The notes below the pieces were generated by a model. It saw nothing but the letters and a program-made list of their open reading frames with translations. It did not search any database and was not told the DNA's origin. 47,804 nt of DNA, taken from positions 1-47,804 of the IMG/VR virus record IMGVR_UViG_3300032783_000003. One strand, 5' to 3'. The stretch comes from a virus. Of this stretch, positions 31,114-38,187 are shown piece by piece (the stretch's first letter is position 1; the number at the start of each line of letters is the position of its first letter). A program made the position numbers and the translations under genes.

Positions 31114-31544
31114 GAACAAAAGCTCAAATCAAAGAATATCAAAAAGCTTACCGAGCTGCACATAGCGAAGAACTTAAGGCCTATAGAAAGGCTTATGGTA
31201 AGAAGTGGTATCAAGAGAACAAAGAGCACGTTCGATTACGCAACCTGGAATATCGACAAAGAAACAGAGAGATTTATAGAAAGGCACACAAGTCACGACA
31301 GAACAAAGGTCGTTACGGGCTGACACCAGAAGAATTCGAAAAGATTTTAGCAGATCAAAAGGGTCTTTGTTGTATTTGTGCTCAACCGATGAAACCCCCA
31401 TGCGTTGACCATGATCATAAAACCAAAAAGATTCGAGGACTCTTGTGCCGTGGGTGTAATTTAGCACTTGGATATCTACAAGATTCTACCAAGCTATTAC
31501 AATCCGCCATTGATTATCTCAAAAATTCTTCGAAATACTTATAA
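31110..31544 (+). CDS. Recombination endonuclease VII-type HNH nuclease (second copy)
   Basis: A 144-residue protein: a Lys/Tyr-rich helical N-terminus with repeated K-A-Y/Y-R-K-A units, then CCIC and VDHDHKTKKIRGLLCRGCNLALG, the zinc and DHDH active-site core of endonuclease VII. It is clearly paralogous to 6201-6683, sharing the YGL-x-EEF-KIL segment and the SAIDYL-N end. Branched-DNA resolution is the known role of T4 gp49, but duplication and AT-rich composition suggest a mobile copy. Its 3' end overlaps the convergent virion gene by 26 bases. Confidence 0.85.
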   Translation: MRTKAQIKEYQKAYRAAHSEELKAYRKAYGKKWYQENKEHVRLRNLEYRQRNREIYRKAHKSRQNKGRYGLTPEEFEKILADQKGLCCICAQPMKPPCVDHDHKTKKIRGLLCRGCNLALGYLQDSTKLLQSAIDYLKNSSKYL

Positions 31545-32346
31545 GTATTTGATCTTTAATACGATTTTCGAACTCAGCCAATGCCCAACGACTTGCCTCA
31601 TCGAAGAACTTCTTAGCCTCGAGACCAGGGTGAACCCATCGACCAGTGCCTTTGTGTTTGGAACTTGCAATCCTGAAAGTCATTACACTCTTCTTGATAT
31701 GCTCTTTACCTTGCTTGTCTTTCACCGCTGATTGGTAGACTCTCACTCCCTGTAGAAATGGAATCCCAGTAGGACCTTGACGGACTTGTCCTATTGGACC
31801 TTTACCCATCCCAGGCCCTTCGGCTGTCTTGAGTGGGGTTTTCATGATATCAAAGCTGTGGAGTAGTCCAGTTTTAGGTTTACCACCCGGACCAGTCTCG
31901 ATCTTCCCGTAGGGGATCTTCCGTCTTTTCATTTCAGCCTTAATGGTACTAGTGAGATCCTTGCCAGCTTGCGTTTGCTGAGTTTCACCTTTCTTATGTT
32001 CAAATGGAACTACAAGGTATCGGCTGCCATCCTTAGCCATCTTTGCCTTAGGTGACTTAAGCAAGAACTCGAGCATATCCATATTAGGTTTCATACCCTC
32101 TTCAATGAACATGGCGGTACGGTCCAAACCGATCACCCAAGTATCATTGTCTACCTGTTGGAAGTTCAGAGCATCGACGTACTTCTGGCGAGTGGAATGG
32201 AGCTTAGATTGGACTTCCTCAAGGATGTGAGCATGCGTTTGAGTGGCTAGGTCCCTAGCTGCATCTGCCATAGCTCGATTAACTGCTGGGCGGAAGTCTT
32301 TGACCAACTCTACTATTGGACCAATATCTAGGTTGATATAGATCAT
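31519..32346 (-). CDS. Virion-associated protein (tail-completion-like)
   Basis: A 275-residue basic protein. The N-terminus (FRPAVNRAMADAARDLATQTHAHILEEVQ) resembles the helical start of HK97 gp10-type tail-completion proteins. The middle is Lys/Gly-rich (EMKRRKIPYGKIETGPGGKPK), followed by a folded C-terminus. The start overlaps the stop of the mCpol-like gene, showing coupling. The structural role is inferred from weak resemblance and position. Confidence 0.6.
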   Translation of the reverse strand: MIYINLDIGPIVELVKDFRPAVNRAMADAARDLATQTHAHILEEVQSKLHSTRQKYVDALNFQQVDNDTWVIGLDRTAMFIEEGMKPNMDMLEFLLKSPKAKMAKDGSRYLVVPFEHKKGETQQTQAGKDLTSTIKAEMKRRKIPYGKIETGPGGKPKTGLLHSFDIMKTPLKTAEGPGMGKGPIGQVRQGPTGIPFLQGVRVYQSAVKDKQGKEHIKKSVMTFRIASSKHKGTGRWVHPGLEAKKFFDEASRWALAEFENRIKDQILISISKNF

Positions 32347-33965
32347 ACATTCCTAGAGCTGGTAGGAGTACCATCTTTTGGATCCATTACCATGTTCGCT
32401 CGGACTTGACGCCATTTGGTTTTACCAGTAGCTGGATCTTCAACTTTGATACGTCCAGCCTTATGAGCTGCATCTGGACCTGCATCGATTTGTGAACCAA
32501 CAGGAAGGATGGTTTCGTGACGACCTGTCTTACCAGGTTCAAGAGCAGCCTTTTGGACTTGACTACCATACTTCACCCAGGCTTGATGGTTTCTCAAAGC
32601 ATTCTTCATGGTATCAAACAATGCAGCGCCTCGAACCTGATCCCAAGTAATGTGACCATGGTCCGTAAGAATGCCCATTGGATCCTTGTAATCGATTTTC
32701 TGTTGATTCACGTCCGTGTTTGGATATGCCCACATGGATGCCTGAGGCTGACCTTGATGCATCAGATGGACTCGCATTAGGTTGTCATACTCCCCAGGGG
32801 AATGTGTAACATGAATACCAAACCCCATTTCTTGTCCCTGACCAGGGGCTAAATAATGGCTATAGTCGTAGACGTTGTTTCCTTTCCCAATCCCCTTGGC
32901 TGCCAGTTTAGGCTCCTCAACATTTGGTACTGACCCAGCCGCTGCTCGTTGCCGAGCTTGTGGTTCTTCAGGAGTCGGTAGGGATAGAACCTTAGTCTTA
33001 GCTCGGAACTTCTTTCCAGAGCCTTGCGGAGGATTGAGGTTAATAACATCACCCTTCTCGAGTTCTGACTTTTGAACTTCTTGCTGAGGCGCCTGGCCTG
33101 GAGAGAAGATTTCCCGAGCCATACCAATCATAGATTGGACGAGCCCTGTCAAAGACTGGTATAGATCTGGATTAGAAGCCTTGATTTGCTCAAGCTCTTG
33201 CCCATGGCCTTTAATGGCTTGTAGAACCTTCACCACGCCCTCACGAAGCTTTTCTTTAGCTTGTGGGTCTCCTGATTGGGGTTGATTTTGATCTTGTTGT
33301 TCTTGGGCTTGAGCGGCCTGGTGGAAGAGGTTCTCATAGTCAATTTGTTGGCCATCAGGACCTGGTACCGGTGGGGCAGCTTGAATAGCATTCTGGAGGG
33401 CTTCAACCTCAGAATGTTCTCCACCCATAGAAGGAGTTGCCGGAGTCTCAGGATGGTCCTGGCTAGGTCCCTGCATGCCAGCATGGGCTCCTTGGAACTT
33501 AGAGTCAGCCTTTTTAATACCCGTGCTGGGATCCAGATATTCGTCTACAACCTTTTGAGACTCGGTTTTACCATCATCTTCAACTTCAGCCAGGATCTCA
33601 TCGCAGTCTTCGGTGTAGAGCTGGATGCGATCTCCACCTTGCAATTTTGCTGCCAAGAGAGCTTTATCGGCCTCTGACAGCTTCACACCTACGCCTACGC
33701 TTACAGTAGAACCCACAGCGGTCTTGTATTCTTCCCGGATTTTTGGTAGCTCGTCGAGATGGTCGGCTTCAATCTCCATTCGCCCTTCATCTCCACCAAG
33801 AGAGATGATGAGCCCACCATGGGATTCAGCCCAAGACTTCCAGATCTCGTTGCCACGGTCGATACTCTGATGAAGCTTGCGGACTTCTTCAGGTTTATCA
33901 GCCCTAGCCATACGACCAAGCATACGACCAAGGTGGTCGGCATCAAAACTTACGTAAACCTTCAT
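32343..33965 (-). CDS. Virion-type protein with N-terminal GGDEF/Cas10-like (mCpol-like) polymerase palm
   Basis: A 540-residue protein. Residues 1-120 read like a minimal nucleotide cyclase/polymerase palm: VYVSFDADHLG (D8, D10, G13), ISLGGDEG (G57-G58-D59-E60), STVSVGVG (86-93) and ADKALLAAK (99-107). This is the order seen in GGDEF and Cas10/mCpol domains, where D8 and D59/E60 would bind metals. A Gln/Pro-rich disordered region (about 130-270), a further segment with KGDVINLNPPQGSGKKFRAK and a C-terminal domain follow. The start is ATG 33965, because the longer frame runs into the divergent gene. Cyclic-nucleotide synthesis is possible but untested. Confidence 0.7.
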   Translation of the reverse strand: MKVYVSFDADHLGRMLGRMARADKPEEVRKLHQSIDRGNEIWKSWAESHGGLIISLGGDEGRMEIEADHLDELPKIREEYKTAVGSTVSVGVGVKLSEADKALLAAKLQGGDRIQLYTEDCDEILAEVEDDGKTESQKVVDEYLDPSTGIKKADSKFQGAHAGMQGPSQDHPETPATPSMGGEHSEVEALQNAIQAAPPVPGPDGQQIDYENLFHQAAQAQEQQDQNQPQSGDPQAKEKLREGVVKVLQAIKGHGQELEQIKASNPDLYQSLTGLVQSMIGMAREIFSPGQAPQQEVQKSELEKGDVINLNPPQGSGKKFRAKTKVLSLPTPEEPQARQRAAAGSVPNVEEPKLAAKGIGKGNNVYDYSHYLAPGQGQEMGFGIHVTHSPGEYDNLMRVHLMHQGQPQASMWAYPNTDVNQQKIDYKDPMGILTDHGHITWDQVRGAALFDTMKNALRNHQAWVKYGSQVQKAALEPGKTGRHETILPVGSQIDAGPDAAHKAGRIKVEDPATGKTKWRQVRANMVMDPKDGTPTSSRNV

Positions 33966-34036
33966 AACGGGAAGATTGTGCCCCTTGACATCAACTCTGG
34001 AGGTATTGGAAACTTCGGTCACTCTTTGGAGCTTAT

Positions 34037-34534
34037 ATGCAAGGATTCGTAGTATCACCCAACCATACACATAGAATCTTCCACCCCAAGAACTTGGCCT
34101 CCTTGGTCAAAAAGACCATCAAGAGGATTGGAACCTTACCCAAGAGCTTGAAGTTCAACGCTATTGCAGGATCTGGACACTCTGGGATCATCCTTGGGTC
34201 TATCATTAGCCACAGGCTTAAGATGCCCATCTTGGCTGTCCGCAAGAAAGGAGAATCAGCCCACGATGACTACAAGGCCAACGGCTTTATGTTCCCGGAT
34301 GAGACACGCTACCTCATCATTGATGACCTGATCGCCTCTGGGGATACAATCCACCGGATCGTCGAGAGCATCCAGAAAACCCACAAAAAGGCCGCAGAGT
34401 CTCTCGAAGTAGGGAAGATCGCCCCGGCTGGAATATTACTTTACGATAGCTGGGGTGGTCCAAAAGGTAGGATTCAGGAATTCGAGTTCGGTCCTTTGCC
34501 AGTCTACACTGTAGACATCAATCCTACCTGTTGA
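34037..34534 (+). CDS. Phosphoribosyltransferase
   Basis: A 165-residue type I phosphoribosyltransferase. The PRPP-binding loop is YLIIDDLIASGDTI (I95-D96-D97 through T104). FNAIAGSGHSGIILG and MPILAVRKKG match the strands and PPi loop expected earlier. Such enzymes attach or remove a ribose-5-phosphate from a base. Base specificity cannot be read, and the hood region is not typical of a named member. TTTGGAG precedes the ATG. It opens a + strand block rich in nucleotide-metabolism genes. Confidence 0.85.
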   Translation: MQGFVVSPNHTHRIFHPKNLASLVKKTIKRIGTLPKSLKFNAIAGSGHSGIILGSIISHRLKMPILAVRKKGESAHDDYKANGFMFPDETRYLIIDDLIASGDTIHRIVESIQKTHKKAAESLEVGKIAPAGILLYDSWGGPKGRIQEFEFGPLPVYTVDINPTC

Positions 34535-34569
34535 CATCGGTTCCAAAAGGGTCTAAAAGGCTTCGCACC

Positions 34570-34743
34570 ATGGCCCGCAAGCCAAAAAAGACTCCGACCG
34601 TCATCGACCCCAATAAAATCAAGGTCCGAGACCGCCTCTTGACCCGACTGATACTTGGTGCTACAAAGGGAGGACCGCAACAAGACAGGCGGAAAGAGGC
34701 CAATAAGAAGGCCTGTAGGACAAAGACGCATGAAGATCAGTAG
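34570..34743 (+). CDS. Small basic hypothetical protein
   Basis: A 57-residue, strongly basic protein (MARKPKKTPTVIDPNKIKVRD, later RRKEANKKACRTK). AAAAGG at 34556-34560 favours the ATG at 34570 over the in-frame TTG at 34531, which overlaps a TTGACA promoter-like hexamer. No family recognised; the charge suggests nucleic-acid or ribosome binding. The stop overlaps the next start. Confidence 0.55.
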   Translation: MARKPKKTPTVIDPNKIKVRDRLLTRLILGATKGGPQQDRRKEANKKACRTKTHEDQ

Positions 34744-34969
34744 TACCGTTACCAAGGCCAAAGTTGATTTCATTAGGTCGCTTGTGAAAGCGAATCCTGA
34801 GGTCAAGATCGAGGACATCCAGAACCAGCTCAAAGAGCGATTTCAAACTAAGATGAATCGTCGCAAGCTGTACCAAGTTCGCAACGAAGCTCAGAAAGAG
34901 TTCTACCAGGAGGTAGCACATGCAGAGCAGGAAGCAGAATCCCAAGGAGCGCAGCAACAAACCGCGTGA
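34730..34969 (+). CDS. Small helical protein, possible HTH
   Basis: A 79-residue protein. KVDFIRSLVKANPEVKIEDIQNQLKERF, then KMNRRKLYQVRNEAQKEF, has the helix-turn-helix-like alternation of small DNA-binding proteins, similar to histone-like or transposase-type HTH N-termini. The start is chosen from the ATGA-type overlap with the preceding gene. Function unproven. Confidence 0.6.
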   Translation: MKISSTVTKAKVDFIRSLVKANPEVKIEDIQNQLKERFQTKMNRRKLYQVRNEAQKEFYQEVAHAEQEAESQGAQQQTA

Positions 34970-35183
34970 CCCGAGGGCCGAGAACCTCACTACCTTGATG
35001 GAAATCAAGGCATTGAAGGTGACCTTGGCCGCCAAGGAGAAGGCCATTGCCCAGTTGACGGCTCAATTGAAAGCCGCCAATGAGGAGCTAGCCAAGCTCA
35101 AGACACCAATCCCTCAACCCCCCATCTTCGACCTCCAGACCCCCGATTTTCATCTCGAGGGAATCAATCCTGAAAAGAAGTAG
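34920..35183 (+). CDS. Small coiled-coil protein
   Basis: An 87-residue protein: a basic N-terminus (QSRKQNPKERSNKPRDPR), a predicted coiled coil (TTLMEIKALKVTLAAKEKAI, then AQLTAQLKAANEELAKL) and a Pro-rich tail. CAGGAGG gives a strong ribosome site inside the end of the previous gene. It is the last gene before a terminator. No family recognised. Confidence 0.65.
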   Translation: MQSRKQNPKERSNKPRDPRAENLTTLMEIKALKVTLAAKEKAIAQLTAQLKAANEELAKLKTPIPQPPIFDLQTPDFHLEGINPEKK

Positions 35184-35196
35184 GGGCCACACCTGC

Positions 35197-35254
35197 CCCG
35201 TCCAGGTTAAGCCGGCGCTAGAAGCTCATGAGTGCAACGGCAGACGGGATTTTT
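35197..35254 (+). terminator. Extended terminator hairpin
   Basis: Nested stems CCCGTC/GACGGG (35197-35202 and 35243-35248), GCCG/CGGC (35211-35214 and 35238-35241) and GCGCT/AGTGC (35215-35219 and 35231-35235) form one long imperfect hairpin, followed by ATTTTTCC. It lies 14 bases after the stop of the coiled-coil gene and 20 bases before the dNMP kinase start. Confidence 0.65.
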
Positions 35255-35273
35255 CCTTTTGGAGTATAAGTAG

Positions 35274-36092
35274 TTGGAATCACCGTATTTGATCATTGTA
35301 GGGGAAGCTGGGAGTGGGAAAGACACTGTTGCTGGCTTCTTGGAAAAGAACCATGGCTACCAAGCCATCGCTCAGGCGGATCCCATGAAGAGATTTGCCA
35401 AGGAAGTATTCGGATTCACCGAACACCAGCTCTGGGGACCTTCTGAGGCCCGAAATGCTGAAGACCCACGCTTTAACGTGAAAATCGTAGGAAATGCCTG
35501 GGGGCCTGCTCGTAAAGTCCTTGAAGACCAACGCAGGGTTGTAAACTGCCTCCCCGAAGTCTTCAATCTCGCTCCGGAGGAATACTTCAGAAAGCTTAAA
35601 AACTGGTTTAATACACTTGAAACCTACTTTTATGAACTTGGGTTGACGCTCACCCCTCGAGCCATGCTCCAAACCTTTGGTACGGAATTTGGCCGGGATT
35701 GGGACCTGGACCTCTGGAGTCATATCACCATTAAGGCGGCTAAACTCTTGGTTCGTGGTGGATACACCTACAATCGTACAGTGGGCTTGGTGCGTAGCAC
35801 TCACCCCGGCTATGCCCATGTAGTCATTACCGATGGGCGGTTCCGCAACGAGGTCTTAAATGTCCTTGAAGTTGGAGGGAAGGCACTCAAGCTCACAAAT
35901 CCCGTGGACGAGAGTGCTGGAGTAGAGAAGGCTGGTCTCAAAGGTCATCGTAGCGAGGCTGAGCAAAAAGGCATACCAGACGATTGGTACACTTTCAAGC
36001 TGGTCAACGACAAAACCTTAGGACTTGACTCCCTTGAAGAACGTGTTAAAGGTCTAGCTACACCTCTACTCCAAATCACCTGGGGATACTAA
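35274..36092 (+). CDS. Deoxynucleoside monophosphate kinase
   Basis: A 272-residue P-loop kinase related to T4 gp1-type dNMP kinases. Walker A is GEAGSGKDT (residues 10-18). A-Q-A-D-P-M-K-R-F and A-R-K-V-L-E-D-Q-R follow, with RAMLQTFGTEFGRD and VVITDGRFRNEV, the acceptor-nucleotide segments of that family. It would convert dNMPs to dNDPs for phage DNA synthesis. No ATG exists before the P-loop, so TTG 35274 with TTTGGAG upstream is taken as start. A terminator lies just upstream. Confidence 0.85.
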   Translation: MESPYLIIVGEAGSGKDTVAGFLEKNHGYQAIAQADPMKRFAKEVFGFTEHQLWGPSEARNAEDPRFNVKIVGNAWGPARKVLEDQRRVVNCLPEVFNLAPEEYFRKLKNWFNTLETYFYELGLTLTPRAMLQTFGTEFGRDWDLDLWSHITIKAAKLLVRGGYTYNRTVGLVRSTHPGYAHVVITDGRFRNEVLNVLEVGGKALKLTNPVDESAGVEKAGLKGHRSEAEQKGIPDDWYTFKLVNDKTLGLDSLEERVKGLATPLLQITWGY

Positions 36093-36361
36093 TGAAAAAG
36101 ACCACAAAAGGCTTCAACATCTCAAACGATACACCGGAACTCCACACTAAGTTGATGTGGTACAACTTCTCCGTTGAAGAGCGTGGATTGGAGCCATGGT
36201 ACAGGATCACACACTCTTCCATTGGAACCTCCATCGAAGTCAAGTTGACACCCGACCAAGAAAAGGCTATCTACGAGTACCTCAAGGAGAAACACAATGA
36301 TAAGCAGGATTCAGGAAGAGCTTCTCCCACCCCTCCCCCAGGACCTCAAGACAGCCCTTAA
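36092..36361 (+). CDS. Hypothetical protein
   Basis: An 89-residue protein coupled to the kinase by a TAATG overlap. The N-terminal 65 residues look like a small alpha/beta fold (LMWYNFSVEERGLEPWYRIT). The end is Pro-rich and is overlapped for 65 bases by the next gene, so the C-terminus may be unconstrained. No family recognised. Confidence 0.6.
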   Translation: MKKTTKGFNISNDTPELHTKLMWYNFSVEERGLEPWYRITHSSIGTSIEVKLTPDQEKAIYEYLKEKHNDKQDSGRASPTPPPGPQDSP

Positions 36362-36551
36362 GGAGCTGCGCTACTGGCAAAAGCAAGTCATCCTTGCAAG
36401 AGCCAGGGAAGTCAAGCTGATTGAAAAGCGAGAACTTGAGATTCGGGCAGATGCCTCCGTCAAGTCTCTGCGGAATGAGAACGTCCAGCTTCGGCAGCAG
36501 GTTCGGAACCTGCAATTCAGAATCGAAAGGGTTCTAGGGCAGTCTAGTTAA
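36297..36551 (+). CDS. Coiled-coil protein
   Basis: An 84-residue protein, nearly all helix, with heptad-like Leu/Ile spacing (LKTALKELRYWQKQVILARA, later NENVQLRQQVRNLQFRIERV), so a probable coiled coil. AAGGAG precedes the ATG. The stop overlaps the deoxyribonucleotidase start. It could bridge or regulate neighbouring enzymes; nothing specific is visible. Confidence 0.65.
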   Translation: MISRIQEELLPPLPQDLKTALKELRYWQKQVILARAREVKLIEKRELEIRADASVKSLRNENVQLRQQVRNLQFRIERVLGQSS

Positions 36552-37153
36552 TGAAAAAGCTTCGTATTCTCATCGACCTGGATGGTATCGTGTGTGACAC
36601 GTATCCATACTGGTTAGATCACATCTTCTTCCACACTGGCATACGAGCTGGTGTGGAAGACCTCACCCAATGGGACATCTCAAAGTGTCCTCCATTGACC
36701 AACGTTCCCGCCGAGGTTATCAATTCCAGGCTTCAGGATCCGGGATTCTATCTAGGTATCAAACCCATCCTAGGAGCCCAAGAGTACATCAAGCGCCTCC
36801 ATGATGAAGGTCACGAGATCTACTTTGTGACGGCACGCCATGGGGACACCTCAATGCCCGAGACCATCCAATGGATGGCCATTCACTTTCCTTGGATCAT
36901 CACCGACAAGCAGGTGAATTTCGTGTACGACAAACATATCATCCGTGGAGATGTGTTGATCGACGATAAAGCTCAGACTCTCATACGTTATGGAGAAGAG
37001 TATCCATTTGCCACACTAATGGCTATTGAGTACCCCTATAACCGACATACAGCCGAGGAAGGTGTCCTTTTGGTACCTCGAGACCGGCTGGCCTGGGAAA
37101 GGTTGTATAAGCACATTACGGAACTAGCAGGGCTTGACACTTCATCTCAGTGA
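36551..37153 (+). CDS. 5'(3')-deoxyribonucleotidase-like HAD phosphatase
   Basis: A 200-residue HAD-fold phosphatase: the nucleophile motif IDLDGIVCDT (D9, D11), motif II FVTARHG around residue 95 and the metal-binding GDVLIDDKAQTL near residue 137. This matches the NT5C/5'(3')-deoxyribonucleotidase group, which removes phosphate from dNMPs and helps balance nucleotide pools. Adjacent to the dNMP kinase, it acts on the opposite reaction and may destroy host or unmodified nucleotides. ATG overlaps the upstream TAA. Confidence 0.85.
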   Translation: MKKLRILIDLDGIVCDTYPYWLDHIFFHTGIRAGVEDLTQWDISKCPPLTNVPAEVINSRLQDPGFYLGIKPILGAQEYIKRLHDEGHEIYFVTARHGDTSMPETIQWMAIHFPWIITDKQVNFVYDKHIIRGDVLIDDKAQTLIRYGEEYPFATLMAIEYPYNRHTAEEGVLLVPRDRLAWERLYKHITELAGLDTSSQ

Positions 37154-37163
37154 GACCTATGAT
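37134..37163 (+). promoter_or_regulatory. Candidate sigma70-type promoter
   Basis: TTGACA (37134-37139) and TATGAT (37158-37163) with an 18-base spacer, a close match to the bacterial consensus, at the end of the deoxyribonucleotidase gene. It would drive the CoaD-like gene and those after it. The -35 is preceded by GGC (GGCTTGACA), as at 2929 and 12071. Confidence 0.5.
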
Positions 37164-37257
37164 ACGGGTCATGATCGACAACATCATTTGTGCAGTGAAG
37201 TTGGTTGTCTTCTTCCCTGTTCTGGTTTTCGCCATGGTACATGAGGCGCTTACATGA
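37159..37257 (+). CDS. Single-span membrane microprotein
   Basis: A 32-residue peptide (MIRVMIDNIICAVKLVVFFP, then VLVFAMVHEALT) with one membrane-spanning stretch. It fills the gap between two genes and overlaps the next ATG (ATGA), the usual coupling here. An in-frame ATG at 37171 is an alternative start. No strong ribosome site is seen. A regulator or membrane anchor is possible. Confidence 0.45.
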   Translation: MIRVMIDNIICAVKLVVFFPVLVFAMVHEALT

Positions 37258-37445
37258 AGGCCTGCTTCGCCGGTAGCTTCAACCCTTTCCATGGCGGTCA
37301 CTTTGCCGTCATCGAGAAGGCCTGTAAGCTATTCGAAGAAGTCCATGTGGTAGTAGCCATCAACCCAGAGAAGCCTCGTAGCCAGCATGAAGATGCTCGT
37401 GTTGAGTACATCAAGGGCTGGACCAAGGAATGGTTCCCAACCTGA
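37254..37445 (+). CDS. CoaD-like adenylyltransferase, N-terminal part (frameshifted)
   Basis: A 63-residue frame containing the nucleotidyltransferase start GSFNPFHGGHFAVIEKA with the HxGH motif (H13-H16), as in phosphopantetheine adenylyltransferase (CoaD). It then stops at TGA 37443-37445 in the middle of the fold. The missing half is found directly after, in the -1 frame (37430-37672). Adding one A in CCAACC near 37437 would join them as WFPNLIVT. No classical slippery heptamer is seen, so this looks like a one-base loss or a sequencing error. Confidence 0.65.
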   Translation: MKACFAGSFNPFHGGHFAVIEKACKLFEEVHVVVAINPEKPRSQHEDARVEYIKGWTKEWFPT

Positions 37446-37672
37446 TCGTGACCAAATACAAGGGACTCGTGGTTGATTACTGCTGGGACAATGGCATTAC
37501 GTATCTGGTCCGAGGTCTCCGTAATGGATACGACCTCGAGTACGAATCCAAAATCCAAGATTGGAATGAGGCCGCAGCGCCACACATCCAGACCGTTTAC
37601 TTTCTGGCACCACCAGAGCTGAGAGGTATCTCATCCACCAAGCTACGCCAAGGAGGGGGTAATGTCGGATAA
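37430..37672 (+). CDS. CoaD-like adenylyltransferase, C-terminal part (frameshifted)
   Basis: An 80-residue frame with the second half of a CoaD-type fold: NLIVTKYKGLVVDYCWDNG, then YLVRGLRNGYDLEYESKIQ, the RGLR...D-x-E-Y-E substrate segment, and GISSTKLRQ as the ISSTxxR motif. CoaD adenylates phosphopantetheine in CoA synthesis; phage versions could alter host CoA or NAD-type cofactors. ATG 37430 is available, but the AAGGA before it is only one base away, so separate translation would be weak. Confidence 0.65.
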   Translation: MVPNLIVTKYKGLVVDYCWDNGITYLVRGLRNGYDLEYESKIQDWNEAAAPHIQTVYFLAPPELRGISSTKLRQGGGNVG

Positions 37673-37964
37673 GCTAAAGAAGCCACTTACCGAGCGACAA
37701 AAGCGTGCAATGGCTTCTCTTCGGAAGCTATCTAAGCTATTCGACTTCCCACCTTGTGAGTTCTGTGGACGTATAGTCCTTATCGGTGTGTGTTGCCAAA
37801 AACGCCTTGACAAAGCTAAAGCTGAGCGGCTGAAAACCGCAAAGGAAAATGGCGATCATTCCTGTGATTGTGAGGGACCAGATGCACCTCACTGCCACCG
37901 TTGTGGGTCTTGCGATGGTACTCCTGCATCTGCTATGCGAGGTAAACATGTTCGGATGGCTTAA
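37662..37964 (+). CDS. Cysteine-rich zinc-binding protein
   Basis: A 100-residue protein with a basic helical start (KKPLTERQKRAMASLRKL), then CEFCG, a CC pair and a C-terminal cluster CDCEGPDAPHCHRCGSCDG, enough ligands for two zinc sites. AGGAGGGGGTA precedes the ATG inside the end of the CoaD frame. No family recognised. It may bind nucleic acid or host protein. Confidence 0.65.
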   Translation: MSDKLKKPLTERQKRAMASLRKLSKLFDFPPCEFCGRIVLIGVCCQKRLDKAKAERLKTAKENGDHSCDCEGPDAPHCHRCGSCDGTPASAMRGKHVRMA

Positions 37965-38178
37965 AAGGCTTTTTCATAAGCAAAAAGATTCCACCAAATG
38001 GCATCTGTTCTTCCTTAGAGGGGATACAGGTGCAAAAATAGACCTCGGAGTTTTGACTAGCTCCCCTGAAGAGGCCCTAGATGAGGCCCGAGATCGCATG
38101 GTCTATTGGGTATTCACCTCCAATACACGAGAAGCCGTATTGGGAAATATAGGTATCGAACCGATAGATCAAAAGTAG
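37948..38178 (+). CDS. Hypothetical protein
   Basis: A 76-residue protein. GAGG before ATG 37948 supports this start; the frame is open up to 37849, and that longer version would add a hydrophobic N-terminal segment overlapping the zinc protein. The sequence (FGWLKRLFHKQKDSTKWHLFFLR) begins with an amphipathic basic helix, which could associate with membranes. It is the last gene before the tRNA. Confidence 0.55.
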   Translation: MFGWLKRLFHKQKDSTKWHLFFLRGDTGAKIDLGVLTSSPEEALDEARDRMVYWVFTSNTREAVLGNIGIEPIDQK

Positions 38179-38187
38179 TGTGGTGCC

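Noticed and set aside
34531-34569. TTG start at 34531 for the small basic protein
   Set aside because: ATG 34570 has AAAAGG at a better distance, and the TTG belongs to a TTGACA promoter-like site.
37430-37445. Programmed -1 frameshifting in the CoaD-like gene
   Set aside because: No X-XXY-YYZ heptamer in the right frame and no clear downstream pseudoknot; a one-base loss explains it more simply.
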